This document shows positions 6,950 through 13,301 of a stretch of DNA of 13,301 bases, piece by piece. Numbering within the stretch: position 1 is the stretch's first letter; each line of letters starts with the position of its first letter. This stretch comes from Bacteroidales bacterium. GTDB lineage: Bacteria; Bacteroidota; Bacteroidia; Bacteroidales; UBA932. Below the pieces are notes generated by a model. The model ran no database searches. It worked only from the letters and a program-made list of their open reading frames with translations, and was not told the origin of the DNA. The DNA is taken from positions 1-13,301 of the forward strand of contig JAILDI010000188.1 of NCBI GenBank assembly GCA_024689525.1. The letters run 5' to 3'. Both the position numbers and the translations under genes were made by a program.

Positions 6950-8636
6950 ATTTCTCCGGCTCGTCGCCTTTGGCGTCTTTGTATTTGAAACGGCGTATCT
7001 TCTGCGTGGCCGTTTTCTCGAAGGGCTCCTTCATGGCATCGACTTCACCGATCTTGGAGTTCTTGCCAACGGTTTTGTTCACCCAGTCCAGGACTGCTTT
7101 CTTGCGGGCTTCCAGTTCCTCGAACCATTTGTCTTCCGTGGCCTGGTTCCAATTTATGGCATTGTCCTGGAACTTGACAAGCGCCACCAGTTTACCGTCG
7201 CGCTCCATCACCAGGGATTCTTCCACGCCTTCAATATTGTTGATCACCTGCTCGATTTCTTCCGGATAGATGTTCTCTCCGGAAGGGCCGAGGATGGTGT
7301 TGTTCAGGCGTCCCTTGATGTAATACAGGCCATGATTGTCCACCGTGGCCACGTCGTTGGTGTGGAACCAGCCTTCGTCGTCCAGTACCTGCAGCGTGCG
7401 CTCGGGGTCTTTGTAGTAGCCAAGCATCACATTGTCGCCGCGGACCACGATTTCGCCTTCGCCGGTGGCGGGGTTCACGTTGTCCAGACGCACCTCAACT
7501 CTGTACGATGCCGGGCCTATCGACCCAAGATGCTTGCGCTTGTTCACCATCACGTTGCACACCAGCGGGGCCGTCTCCGTAAGGCCGTAACCCACGGCAT
7601 AAGGGAATTTGCAGTCGATGAGGAATTTCTCCACCACCGGGTCCAGCTTGGCTCCGCCTATGCCGAAGAACTGAAGTTTGCCGCCGAAGGTCTTGACGAT
7701 GCGCTTTCCGATGAACCAGTGAAGGGTATGGGGAATGTGCTTATCGGCCCAGGAGAGCACGCGGCTCTTCTGGATTGTGGGCCAGACGCTGTTCTTGATC
7801 ACTTTCTCGATAATCAGCGGCACCGAGCACACGATAGTGGGGCGTACCTTCTTCATGGCCGCCAGCAGAATTGTAGGAGTCGGCGGCTTCTGAAGCGTGT
7901 AGCAAGTTGCGCCCACATAGAATGAGTATAGCGTGGAAACGCTCATCTCATATGCGTGGGCCGCGGGAAGGATGCTCAGGAAACGGTCCCTCTTGAAGGC
8001 CGGCTTTGCCTTGAAGGCGGCGGCCAGGTTGGAACTGAGGTTCCTGTGACTCAGCATCACGCCTTTGGCATTGCCGGTGGTACCGGAGGTGTAGATGATG
8101 CAGGCCATATCGTCCGGCTGAGGGTCCTTCACCCAACCGTTGCACCTGAAGTCTTCCTTATTCTTCTTGATGAACTCGAAGGTTTCTATGTCGATGATAA
8201 GGGTAAGCTTCTGCCTGCACTCTTCGCTGAGTTTGGGCATCATCCTCTGGGAGATGAACAGCACCTTCGATTCCGAGTGATTGAGAATGTTGGTGAGTTC
8301 AACTTCAGAACTGTCCGGAAGAATTGGAACTGCCACACGGCCGAACACCGTAGCGGAGAAGAAAGCCACAACCCAGTTGGGCATGTTCTGCGACAGGATC
8401 GCCACACGGTCGCCGTGCTTGATACCAAAGCGCGTCATGCGCAGCGAAAGCTGGTTCACCTTGAGGCGGAACTGCTCATAAGTATATTTCTGGCCGCCGT
8501 CTACATACTGATAGGCAAGCTTTTTTGAATACTTGGCTGTGGCGTAATCAAAGACCTTGTGGAGAGTAGTGCAAGTTTGTTCGCGGTAGCGGTACTTGCG
8601 CCATGCCTTGTAGGGGCTTTTTATCGTTTTTGCCAT
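6948..8636 (-). CDS. AMP-forming fatty acyl-CoA (or acyl-ACP) synthetase
   Basis: A 562-residue member of the ANL adenylate-forming superfamily that activates a carboxylic acid, most likely a fatty acid, through an acyl-AMP. Motifs in order: P-loop IYTSGTTGNAKGV at 181-193; YGLTETA at 350-356; Asp428 in HTNDVA; the hinge and KGR at 441-443, followed by GENIYPEEIE; and the C-terminal catalytic lysine, probably K546 in TQKIRR. The N-terminal part (LSQNMPNWVVAFFSATVFGRVAVPI) is typical of long-chain enzymes. There is no signal peptide or membrane helix, so it is cytosolic or peripheral. It lies 22 bases downstream of the acyltransferase gene with no promoter seen between, as last gene of the parE unit. 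The usual acidic residue after KGR is replaced by Asn (GRLNN). Whether CoA or acyl carrier protein is the acceptor cannot be told. Confidence 0.93.
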   Translation of the reverse strand: MAKTIKSPYKAWRKYRYREQTCTTLHKVFDYATAKYSKKLAYQYVDGGQKYTYEQFRLKVNQLSLRMTRFGIKHGDRVAILSQNMPNWVVAFFSATVFGRVAVPILPDSSEVELTNILNHSESKVLFISQRMMPKLSEECRQKLTLIIDIETFEFIKKNKEDFRCNGWVKDPQPDDMACIIYTSGTTGNAKGVMLSHRNLSSNLAAAFKAKPAFKRDRFLSILPAAHAYEMSVSTLYSFYVGATCYTLQKPPTPTILLAAMKKVRPTIVCSVPLIIEKVIKNSVWPTIQKSRVLSWADKHIPHTLHWFIGKRIVKTFGGKLQFFGIGGAKLDPVVEKFLIDCKFPYAVGYGLTETAPLVCNVMVNKRKHLGSIGPASYRVEVRLDNVNPATGEGEIVVRGDNVMLGYYKDPERTLQVLDDEGWFHTNDVATVDNHGLYYIKGRLNNTILGPSGENIYPEEIEQVINNIEGVEESLVMERDGKLVALVKFQDNAINWNQATEDKWFEELEARKKAVLDWVNKTVGKNSKIGEVDAMKEPFEKTATQKIRRFKYKDAKGDEPEK

Positions 8637-8658
8637 ACACTACTAACTAATTAATTAT

Positions 8659-9243
8659 TCAAGGCACCGTGTATCCTTCCGGATTCTTGCCTTTAAGGTC
8701 CAGGCTGCGATAATGCTCATACATCCTGGCCATATCGGCCTTTGTGTCGCCGGTTATTTCCAACTTTTCGCCACAACCGATGCGCTTGCGGCCCCAGTCG
8801 AAATAACCCATATACACGGCGGCTCCGGTTTCTTTCGCAATGAGGTGGAAACCGCTTTTCCAGCGTTTCACCGCCTTGCGCGTGCCTTCCGGCGCTATTG
8901 CCAGATGGAACTCCTCCGCCCCCTCCATCTGATGGATGAGGCTGCGCACGAGGTTGGTGGGATTGGATCTGTCCACCGCAACCGCGCCGCAGGCCCTCAG
9001 AATGGGGCCCAGGGGCCAGAAGAAGAATTCCTTCTTGATCATGATATGCGCAACTTTTCCAAACTGCGCGTAGAAAAGATAACTCACCAGGAAGTCAGCA
9101 GCCGATGTGTGGGGAACGCCCAGCACTATGGCCTTTGGCTCGGTCATAGGCCCGCCAACGCTTTCCCAGCCCATCCTCTTGAGAAGACGGCCGCAGAAAC
9201 GCGCCCAGGAGGGCGATACTGTGGTTTTTACCTTTTTTGCCAT
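8659..9243 (-). CDS. PlsC-like glycerolipid acyltransferase
   Basis: A 194-residue protein of the lysophosphatidic acid acyltransferase (PlsC/LPLAT) superfamily, transferring an acyl chain to a lysophospholipid or related acceptor at the membrane face. Motif I is H45-TSAA-D50 (HxxxxD, catalytic), motif II GAVAVDR at 86-92, motif III EGTR at 119-122 within APEGTRK. It belongs to the short forms near 190 residues, with no obvious N-terminal membrane anchor; the hydrophobic stretch FFFWPLGPI may dock to the bilayer. The ATG shares one base with the parE stop (TGATG on the reverse strand), implying translational coupling. The next gene is an acyl-CoA/ACP synthetase, a logical supplier of acyl donor. 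The acceptor is not predictable, and it may act outside de novo phosphatidic acid synthesis. Confidence 0.9.
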   Translation of the reverse strand: MAKKVKTTVSPSWARFCGRLLKRMGWESVGGPMTEPKAIVLGVPHTSAADFLVSYLFYAQFGKVAHIMIKKEFFFWPLGPILRACGAVAVDRSNPTNLVRSLIHQMEGAEEFHLAIAPEGTRKAVKRWKSGFHLIAKETGAAVYMGYFDWGRKRIGCGEKLEITGDTKADMARMYEHYRSLDLKGKNPEGYTVP

Positions 9244-11162
9244 CAGATATTAACGTCTTCCAGTTCTTCTTCACTGCGAAGGTTCTCACGGATGAACATC
9301 TGCCTTTCCAGGGTATTGTCGCCCATGTAGAACTCCATGATGAGTGGAATCGACTCCTCTTCCGCCAGTTTCACATCGTCCAGGCGCATTCCGTCACCGA
9401 TGAATTCCACGAACTCGCTGGAGGAAATCTCTCCCAGACCTTTGAACCGGGTGATTTCTACGCCCGTCTTGAGTTTCTTCACCATCGCCTCCTTCTCCTC
9501 CACGGAGTAGCAGTACGCGGTTTCTTTCTTGTTGCGCACCCTGAACAGAGGCGTCTGGAGGATATGTACGTGACCGCGGCGGATAAGGTCCGGGTAGTAC
9601 TTCATAAAGAATGTAAGTACCAGCATACGGATATGCATTCCGTCGTCATCCGCATCCGTCGCCACTATGATGTTGTTGTAACGGAGATTGTCAAGGTCGT
9701 CCTCCACTCCGAGGGCCGATACCAGCAGGTTGAGTTCCTCGTTCTCCGCCACTTTCTTGCGGCTTTCCTTGAAGCAGTTGATGGGCTTGCCCCTGAGCGA
9801 GAACACCGCCTGGTTGTTGGCGTTGCGCACCTTTGTGATGGTACCGCTTGCAGAGTCGCCCTCCGTGATGAAGATGCTGGATTTCTCCGCCTCATCCTCC
9901 TTGCCCTTGGGCAGTTTGTCCGAGTAATGGTAGCGGCAGTCGCGGAGCTTGCGGTTGTACACGCTGGCCTTCTTGTTGCGTTCGCGCGTCTTTTTCTGGA
10001 TTCCGGAAATCTCCTCGCGCTCCGCCTGGGAAGCCTTTATCTTTTCCTCTATCACAGGCACGATTTCCATGTGCATGTGGAGGTAGTTGTCCAACTTCTT
10101 GGACACGAAGTCGTTCACAAAACTGCGGATAGTGGGGCCACGGTCCGTGCTGTTGGTGCCGTCGGCGTTCTTTATCTGCTTCTCCCACATATAGGTGGAG
10201 CCCAGCTTGGTCTTGGTCTGGCCTTCGAAGATGGGTTCCTGAATCTGGATGGCGATAGCGCCCACAACGCCCTGACGGACGTCTTCCGGCTTATAATCCT
10301 TCTTGAAAAAGTCCTTGAAAGTCTTGGCGATTGCCTCCCTGTACGCAGCCAGATGGGTGCCCCCGTCGCGGGTATTCTGGCCGTTGACGAAGGAAGCAAT
10401 GTTTTCACCGTAGCTGTTGCCGTGGGTAAGCACTATCTCGATATCCTCCCCTTCCAGGTGAATCAGAGGATAAAGCGGTGTTTCCGACATATTCTCCTGC
10501 ACCAGGTCCAGCAGGCCGTTTTCGCTCTTGTACGGCACTCCATTTAGCACAAGCGTGAGGCCCTTCTTCAGGTATGAGTAGTTCTTCACCAGCGGCTCCA
10601 CGAATTCCATGTGGAAGGAGAAGTCGTTGAAGAGTTCCTTGTCCGGGGTAAAGCGGATCAGGGTGCCGTTCTTTTCATTCGAGTCGATGATGCCACTGTC
10701 CTCCAGGTCTCCGCCGTTGCGGAACTGGGCGTATGAGCACTTTCCGTCCCTGAACGACGCAACGTAGAAGTCCACGCTCATCGCGTTCACGGCCTTAGTA
10801 CCAACGCCGTTCATACCCACCGACTTCTTGAAGTTCACGTCATCGAACTTGCCGCCGGTGTTCAGTTTCGAGGTTGCATCGACCACCTTGTTCAGGGGAA
10901 TTCCGCGGCCATAGTCCCTCACTGTAACCGTCTGGCCTTCAATATTTATGTCGATGCGTTTGCCGAATCCCATCGAGAACTCATCGATCGAATTGTCGAT
11001 GATTTCCTTCAGGAGCACGTAGATGCCATCGCCCTGACGGTCTCCGTTGCCCAGACGGCCGATATACATACCGGCCCTGCGGCGGATGTGTTCGTTCCAT
11101 TCGAGAGTCTGGATCGAATTGTCGTCGTAAGAGTTCTGGAGTTGTTCTTTTATATCAGCCAT
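9243..11162 (-). CDS. parE: DNA topoisomerase IV subunit B (ParE)
   Basis: A 639-residue type IIA topoisomerase ATPase subunit. The GHKL ATPase domain shows E53-x3-N57 in KEIIDNSIDE, DYGRGIP at 83-89 and GMNGVGTK at 117-124; the transducer has EGQTKTKL at 313-320; the TOPRIM domain has E434 in TEGDSASG and DADDD at 503-507; the end has RFKGLGE near 572. Length and the C-terminal block (FYMGDNTLERQMFI) match the Bacteroidota ParE form better than GyrB, though GyrB is the main alternative. It works with ParC to decatenate chromosomes; parC is not in the window. Start choice: an earlier in-frame codon at 11186 lies inside the promoter, so the ATG at 11162 (MADIKEQ) is preferred. Residue 30 is Ala in RRRAGMYIG where the family nearly always has Pro. 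It heads a unit with the two lipid genes. Confidence 0.93.
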   Translation of the reverse strand: MADIKEQLQNSYDDNSIQTLEWNEHIRRRAGMYIGRLGNGDRQGDGIYVLLKEIIDNSIDEFSMGFGKRIDINIEGQTVTVRDYGRGIPLNKVVDATSKLNTGGKFDDVNFKKSVGMNGVGTKAVNAMSVDFYVASFRDGKCSYAQFRNGGDLEDSGIIDSNEKNGTLIRFTPDKELFNDFSFHMEFVEPLVKNYSYLKKGLTLVLNGVPYKSENGLLDLVQENMSETPLYPLIHLEGEDIEIVLTHGNSYGENIASFVNGQNTRDGGTHLAAYREAIAKTFKDFFKKDYKPEDVRQGVVGAIAIQIQEPIFEGQTKTKLGSTYMWEKQIKNADGTNSTDRGPTIRSFVNDFVSKKLDNYLHMHMEIVPVIEEKIKASQAEREEISGIQKKTRERNKKASVYNRKLRDCRYHYSDKLPKGKEDEAEKSSIFITEGDSASGTITKVRNANNQAVFSLRGKPINCFKESRKKVAENEELNLLVSALGVEDDLDNLRYNNIIVATDADDDGMHIRMLVLTFFMKYYPDLIRRGHVHILQTPLFRVRNKKETAYCYSVEEKEAMVKKLKTGVEITRFKGLGEISSSEFVEFIGDGMRLDDVKLAEEESIPLIMEFYMGDNTLERQMFIRENLRSEEELEDVNI

Positions 11163-11183
11163 ACATCTGCGTTTTTGGGCACG

Positions 11184-11191
11184 CAAAGTTA
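11184..11191 (-). promoter_or_regulatory. parE promoter, -7 element
   Basis: On the reverse strand this reads TAACTTTG followed by CG, a full TAnnTTTG match, 21 bases before the parE ATG. No clear TTTG lies 19-21 bp upstream; a T-run just after the stop codon of the DUF1573 gene occupies that region. No terminator was seen between the two genes, so read-through is also possible. Confidence 0.6.
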
Positions 11192-11211
11192 CTAAAAATC
11201 CCGGAAAAAAA

Positions 11212-12465
11212 CTATTTCACCACGCCCGCGAGGAAAAGGTTCACGATGGGGCGGAGCGGCGAATTGGTGATGAGCGTCATCATTATGGTGGCATCTCCCT
11301 CCGGCAGCTGCCCGGTATCGACAGAAACACTGATCACGCCGGTCTGCCCGGCAGGAGTGTCTTCCATCTGCGTTACGGTGACCCCTGGCGCATCGGCATC
11401 CAGCTTATATATGTGGAAGGTCGATTTGCCCCTGTTGGTGTAATTGAACGAAGCCGTTATGGTGCGACCCTTCTCGACAACATCGAAGATGGCCGTGCTC
11501 TCGTCGAAGATGGGCTGGGAGGCGTTCTGGCGCCTTTCATCGTCCCAGTCAGTGAAATTCTCCTTGGTAACGGCCCAGAAGGCCAGTTTTTCCGATGAGG
11601 CCCTGCCGTTGATAACCGGCGTTGCGTAGTAATTGTTGCGGCCCCAGAGGTTTCTGTCGGCCTTTACGCAGAAGCTCATCACGGCAACCGATTTGGCCGG
11701 GATGGGATTGGGCTCCACGTTCACGGTGAGCTGGGGCGACAGGTCCTTGAACTCCAGTTTGAGAGGCTTCGAGCCAAGGTTTGCGATACGTGCTTCGTCC
11801 GAGCGGGATTCCCCCTGCTCCATATTGCCCGCCTTGAACAGCCTGTCTTTCAGACCCAGGTCCCCTATCCTGGCCGTGCCGTAAAGCTCCGCCAGGGGAA
11901 CTTCCTTCTCGTGCACTATGCCGCGGAGGCGCAGGATAATGGGCTTGTTCATTCCGGAGGCATACACCGTAAGGGTCTTGTCGAAGGGATAGGGCCCGTC
12001 TTCATTCTTGTATGTGGCCGATATGGTGCCGGTCTTGCCCGGCTGCAAAGGCTCGCGCGTCCACTGAGCCTCCGTGCACCCGCAGGAGGTTACGACCTCC
12101 AGAAGGGCGATGGGCCCCGCAGAGATGTTCTTCACCTTGAAACTGCAGCTCTGGGGGCCGTCGGTTGCCAGTATGTCGCCGAAGTCGTGAACGGTCTTGT
12201 CGAACTCAAGCCTGCCCTCCACCTGCACCGCCTTCACGGAAGATGCATCCGGCATTACGGCCACGCCCGTGACTCCGTTCCCGGACAATACCGGGCTCTG
12301 GACGTCATCATCGACATTTTCCACCGGCAGGGATGTAGCCGCCACAGTATCACCTGGTTCCACAACGGAAGGCCCGTTGGTGCCCGGGGTGTCCACTCCC
12401 CTGTTCCTGTGCCCGCATGCCGCCAAAGCAAGCACTGACATCAATATAATAGCACTTCTTTTCAT
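11212..12465 (-). CDS. DUF1573-domain lipoprotein with three Ig-like repeats
   Basis: A 417-residue lipoprotein of unknown function. The signal peptide ends in a textbook lipobox, L14-A-A-C17. A polar, low-complexity tether (about 19-80) leads to a DUF1573 domain (about 86-182) with the family hallmarks VHDFGDI, an NISAGP turn, TSCGCTEA (CGC at 128-130) and LQPGKTGTISATY. Two further beta-sandwich repeats follow, about 205-300 (SDEARIANLGSKPLKLEF) and 322-417 (TASFNYTNRGKSTFHIYKL). These resemble the first in strand pattern but lack the CGC. DUF1573 domains are common in Bacteroidota envelope proteins and belong to the MSP/ASPM-like Ig superfamily; no biochemical role is established to my knowledge. 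The fold suggests envelope binding or scaffolding. The promoter sits almost on the start codon. The divergent neighbour is a ferredoxin gene. Confidence 0.88.
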   Translation of the reverse strand: MKRSAIILMSVLALAACGHRNRGVDTPGTNGPSVVEPGDTVAATSLPVENVDDDVQSPVLSGNGVTGVAVMPDASSVKAVQVEGRLEFDKTVHDFGDILATDGPQSCSFKVKNISAGPIALLEVVTSCGCTEAQWTREPLQPGKTGTISATYKNEDGPYPFDKTLTVYASGMNKPIILRLRGIVHEKEVPLAELYGTARIGDLGLKDRLFKAGNMEQGESRSDEARIANLGSKPLKLEFKDLSPQLTVNVEPNPIPAKSVAVMSFCVKADRNLWGRNNYYATPVINGRASSEKLAFWAVTKENFTDWDDERRQNASQPIFDESTAIFDVVEKGRTITASFNYTNRGKSTFHIYKLDADAPGVTVTQMEDTPAGQTGVISVSVDTGQLPEGDATIMMTLITNSPLRPIVNLFLAGVVK

Positions 12466-12470
12466 ACTTA

Positions 12471-12501
12471 CAAATATACTGTTTTTTTGTGCTTATTAAA
12501 A
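12471..12501 (-). promoter_or_regulatory. Promoter of the DUF1573 lipoprotein gene, near-leaderless
   Basis: Reverse strand: TTTT (12498-12501) in the -33 position, 19-bp spacer, TATATTTG (12471-12478), then only five bases before the ATG at 12465. If it starts at the usual distance, the mRNA begins at or within a few bases of the start codon. Confidence 0.6.
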
Positions 12502-12517
12502 ATAATGTGTACATTTG
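12486..12517 (+). promoter_or_regulatory. Ferredoxin gene promoter
   Basis: TTTG at 12486-12489, a 20-bp spacer and TACATTTG at 12510-12517 match the Bacteroidota consensus at every fixed position. The predicted start near 12523 gives a purine- and A-rich leader of about 28 bases (GGAAACAACAACACAAAAAC and onward) with no Shine-Dalgarno sequence. It overlaps the reverse promoter of the DUF1573 gene. Confidence 0.82.
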
Positions 12518-12551
12518 CCCCCGGAAACAACAACACAAAAACAATAGTACT

Positions 12552-12722
12552 ATGGCTTACAAAATCAATCCCGACCTCTGCATGGCATGCGGTACTTGCC
12601 AGGGTGAGTGCCCCGCCGGCGCAATCAAAGAAGGCGATGTCTATAGCATCGACCCGGATCTCTGCCTCGACTGTGGCACCTGCGCAGGTGTCTGCCCCGC
12701 AGAAGCAATCTCCGCAGAATAA
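12552..12722 (+). CDS. 2[4Fe-4S] ferredoxin
   Basis: A 56-residue bacterial-type ferredoxin, a small cytosolic electron carrier. Two CxxCxxCxxxCP motifs are complete: Cys10, 13, 16, 20 and Cys38, 41, 44, 48, in near-identical halves (DLCMACGTCQGECP and DLCLDCGTCAGVCP) that show the ancient internal duplication. In this family the last cysteine of each motif completes the other cluster. The ATG at 12552 is chosen because the predicted transcription start near 12523 lies downstream of the earlier in-frame codon at 12489. Length is normal for clostridial-type ferredoxins. The gene stands alone, with its own promoter and terminator, which fits a general redox carrier of an anaerobe (for example for pyruvate:ferredoxin oxidoreductase or hydrogenase); the partner is inferred, not seen. 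Confidence 0.95.
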   Translation: MAYKINPDLCMACGTCQGECPAGAIKEGDVYSIDPDLCLDCGTCAGVCPAEAISAE

Positions 12723-12739
12723 TATCTAACGGACAAACA

Positions 12740-12772
12740 AAAAACCGGAGGCCTTTCGAGGTCTCCGGTTTT
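12740..12772. terminator. Bidirectional intrinsic terminator with UUCG loop
   Basis: ACCGGAGGCCT (12744-12754) pairs with AGGTCTCCGGT (12759-12769) over eleven pairs with one G-T wobble, closed by the loop TTCG. Four T follow on the forward strand (12769-12772); on the reverse strand the outgoing side reads TTTTTTGTTTG. It separates the convergent ferredoxin and rplI genes and serves both. Confidence 0.93.
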
Positions 12773-12790
12773 AGTTTACCAGAACTTGGC

Positions 12791-13237
12791 TTATTCGGCC
12801 ACGACGTTGAATTTGAAGGTGCCCTTGATGCCCTTGTAGAGCTTCACGGAGGCTTCGTATTCACCGGCTTCCTTCACCTCGGCGGCGAGGATGGTGATGT
12901 CCTTCTTGTCCACGTTCACGCCCTTGGCTGCGAGAGCCTCTGCGAGTTCCATGGTGGTGACGCTGCCGTATAGCTTGCCGCTCTCGGAAACTTTCACCTT
13001 CACTTCCACGGTCTGGGCGGAAAGAGTTGCAGCGAGAGCCTCTGCGTCGGCGACGAGCTTGGCCTCTTTGTGAGCCCTCTGACGGAGGGTTTCAGCGTGC
13101 TGCTTCTTAACAGACTCGGTGGCGACCACTGCGTATCCCTGAGGGATAAGGTAGTTCATCGCATAGCCGGCCTTTACCTTTACGATTTCATCAGCGAAGC
13201 CAAGATTGGCGACTTCTTTCTTGAGTAAAATTTCCAT
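12791..13237 (-). CDS. rplI: 50S ribosomal protein L9
   Basis: A 148-residue large-subunit ribosomal protein. The N-terminal domain is clear: MEILLKKEVANLG, then VKVKAGYAMNYLIPQGYA (about 20-37), the L9 signature region that binds 23S rRNA. The long connecting helix (about 42-75, rich in Lys, Ala and Glu) and the C-terminal domain (VSESGKLYGSVTTMELAEAL, ending FKFNVVAE) are complete and the length is standard. It starts eight bases after the rpsR stop, in the usual order of the rpsF-rpsR-rplI operon, whose promoter must lie beyond the right edge. The transcript ends at the hairpin at 12740-12772. Identification is secure. Confidence 0.98.
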   Translation of the reverse strand: MEILLKKEVANLGFADEIVKVKAGYAMNYLIPQGYAVVATESVKKQHAETLRQRAHKEAKLVADAEALAATLSAQTVEVKVKVSESGKLYGSVTTMELAEALAAKGVNVDKKDITILAAEVKEAGEYEASVKLYKGIKGTFKFNVVAE

Positions 13238-13245
13238 AAGGCATA

Positions 13246-13301
13246 TTATTTAAGAAGGTCGGTTACATAAGGAAGGAGAGCGATGGAGCGGGCACGTTTG
13301 A
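13246..13301 (-). CDS. rpsR: 30S ribosomal protein S18, C-terminal fragment (partial)
   Basis: The last 18 codons of rpsR run in from the right edge: KRARSIALLPYVTDLLK and the TAA stop at 13246-13248. KRARxxALLPYVTD is the conserved C-terminal signature of S18, which binds 16S rRNA with S6 on the small-subunit platform. The rest, and presumably rpsF, lie outside the window. The position immediately before rplI confirms the call. Confidence 0.93.
   Translation of the reverse strand, partial: KRARSIALLPYVTDLLK

Noticed and set aside
7332..8528. Forward open frames of 197 and 190 codons across the synthetase gene
   Set aside because: Both are antisense to conserved adenylation motifs and have no independent support.
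9237..10547. Long open frame of 436 codons on the forward strand, antisense to parE
   Set aside because: It is a shadow of parE, whose ATPase and TOPRIM motifs are unmistakable. GC-rich third positions remove stops from the opposite strand, and the translated product shows no recognisable domain.
11163..11186. Upstream in-frame start for parE at 11186
   Set aside because: That codon lies within the TAACTTTG promoter element (11184-11191), so it would not be in the transcript; the ATG at 11162 starts the conserved sequence.
12489..12551. Longer ferredoxin starting at 12489
   Set aside because: The start lies upstream of the predicted transcription start and the extra residues are not ferredoxin-like; the ATG at 12552 gives the standard 56-residue protein.
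1..13301. Mobile elements, CRISPR arrays, tRNAs, defence or phage genes
   Set aside because: The window was read for transposase motifs, spaced direct repeats, tRNA-like folds and toxin-antitoxin pairs. None was seen, and nearly all bases are accounted for by intact housekeeping or envelope genes.

Overview
The window is a compact, gene-dense piece of a Bacteroidota chromosome, most likely from the order Bacteroidales. Three things point there: promoters of the TTTG / about 20 bp / TAnnTTTG type, start codons preceded by A-rich leaders with no Shine-Dalgarno sequence, and gene families typical of that phylum (DPP5-like S9 peptidase, DUF1573 lipoprotein, the Bacteroidota form of ParE, an rpsR-rplI pair). 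The coding DNA is rich in G and C at third positions, which is high for Bacteroidales and suggests an uncultured gut- or rumen-type lineage; this placement is inference only. No IS elements, tRNAs, rRNAs, CRISPR arrays or phage genes were seen, and no gene-free stretch exceeds 100 bases.

Left part (1-6898), mostly forward: a Gfo/Idh/MocA oxidoreductase cut by the window edge, then a lipoprotein DPP5-like S9 peptidase with its own promoter inside the end of the preceding gene. A LysR-type regulator follows on the reverse strand; its 3' end overlaps the peptidase by 41 bp. The regulator is divergent from a secreted 943-residue M16 zinc peptidase, and the 84-bp gap between them holds two interlocked promoters and a 19-bp dyad. 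Two exported peptidases flanking one regulator suggests, without proving, a peptide-scavenging theme.

Middle part (6913-11191), all reverse: a strong bidirectional terminator separates the M16 gene from a three-gene unit read right to left: parE (topoisomerase IV ATPase subunit), a PlsC-like acyltransferase whose start overlaps the parE stop by one base, and a fatty acyl-CoA/ACP synthetase. The last two resemble the two halves of the enterobacterial Aas protein as separate genes.

Right part (11212-13301): a three-domain DUF1573 lipoprotein on the reverse strand, whose promoter lies so close to its ATG that the mRNA should be nearly leaderless; a divergent 56-residue 2[4Fe-4S] ferredoxin with an excellent promoter; a UUCG-loop terminator; then rplI and the last 18 codons of rpsR on the reverse strand.

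I did not find an obviously new multi-gene system. The most interesting signals are regulatory: interlocked divergent promoters, a near-leaderless lipoprotein mRNA, a terminator-like hairpin hidden inside a coding region, and the parE-acyltransferase-synthetase operon.
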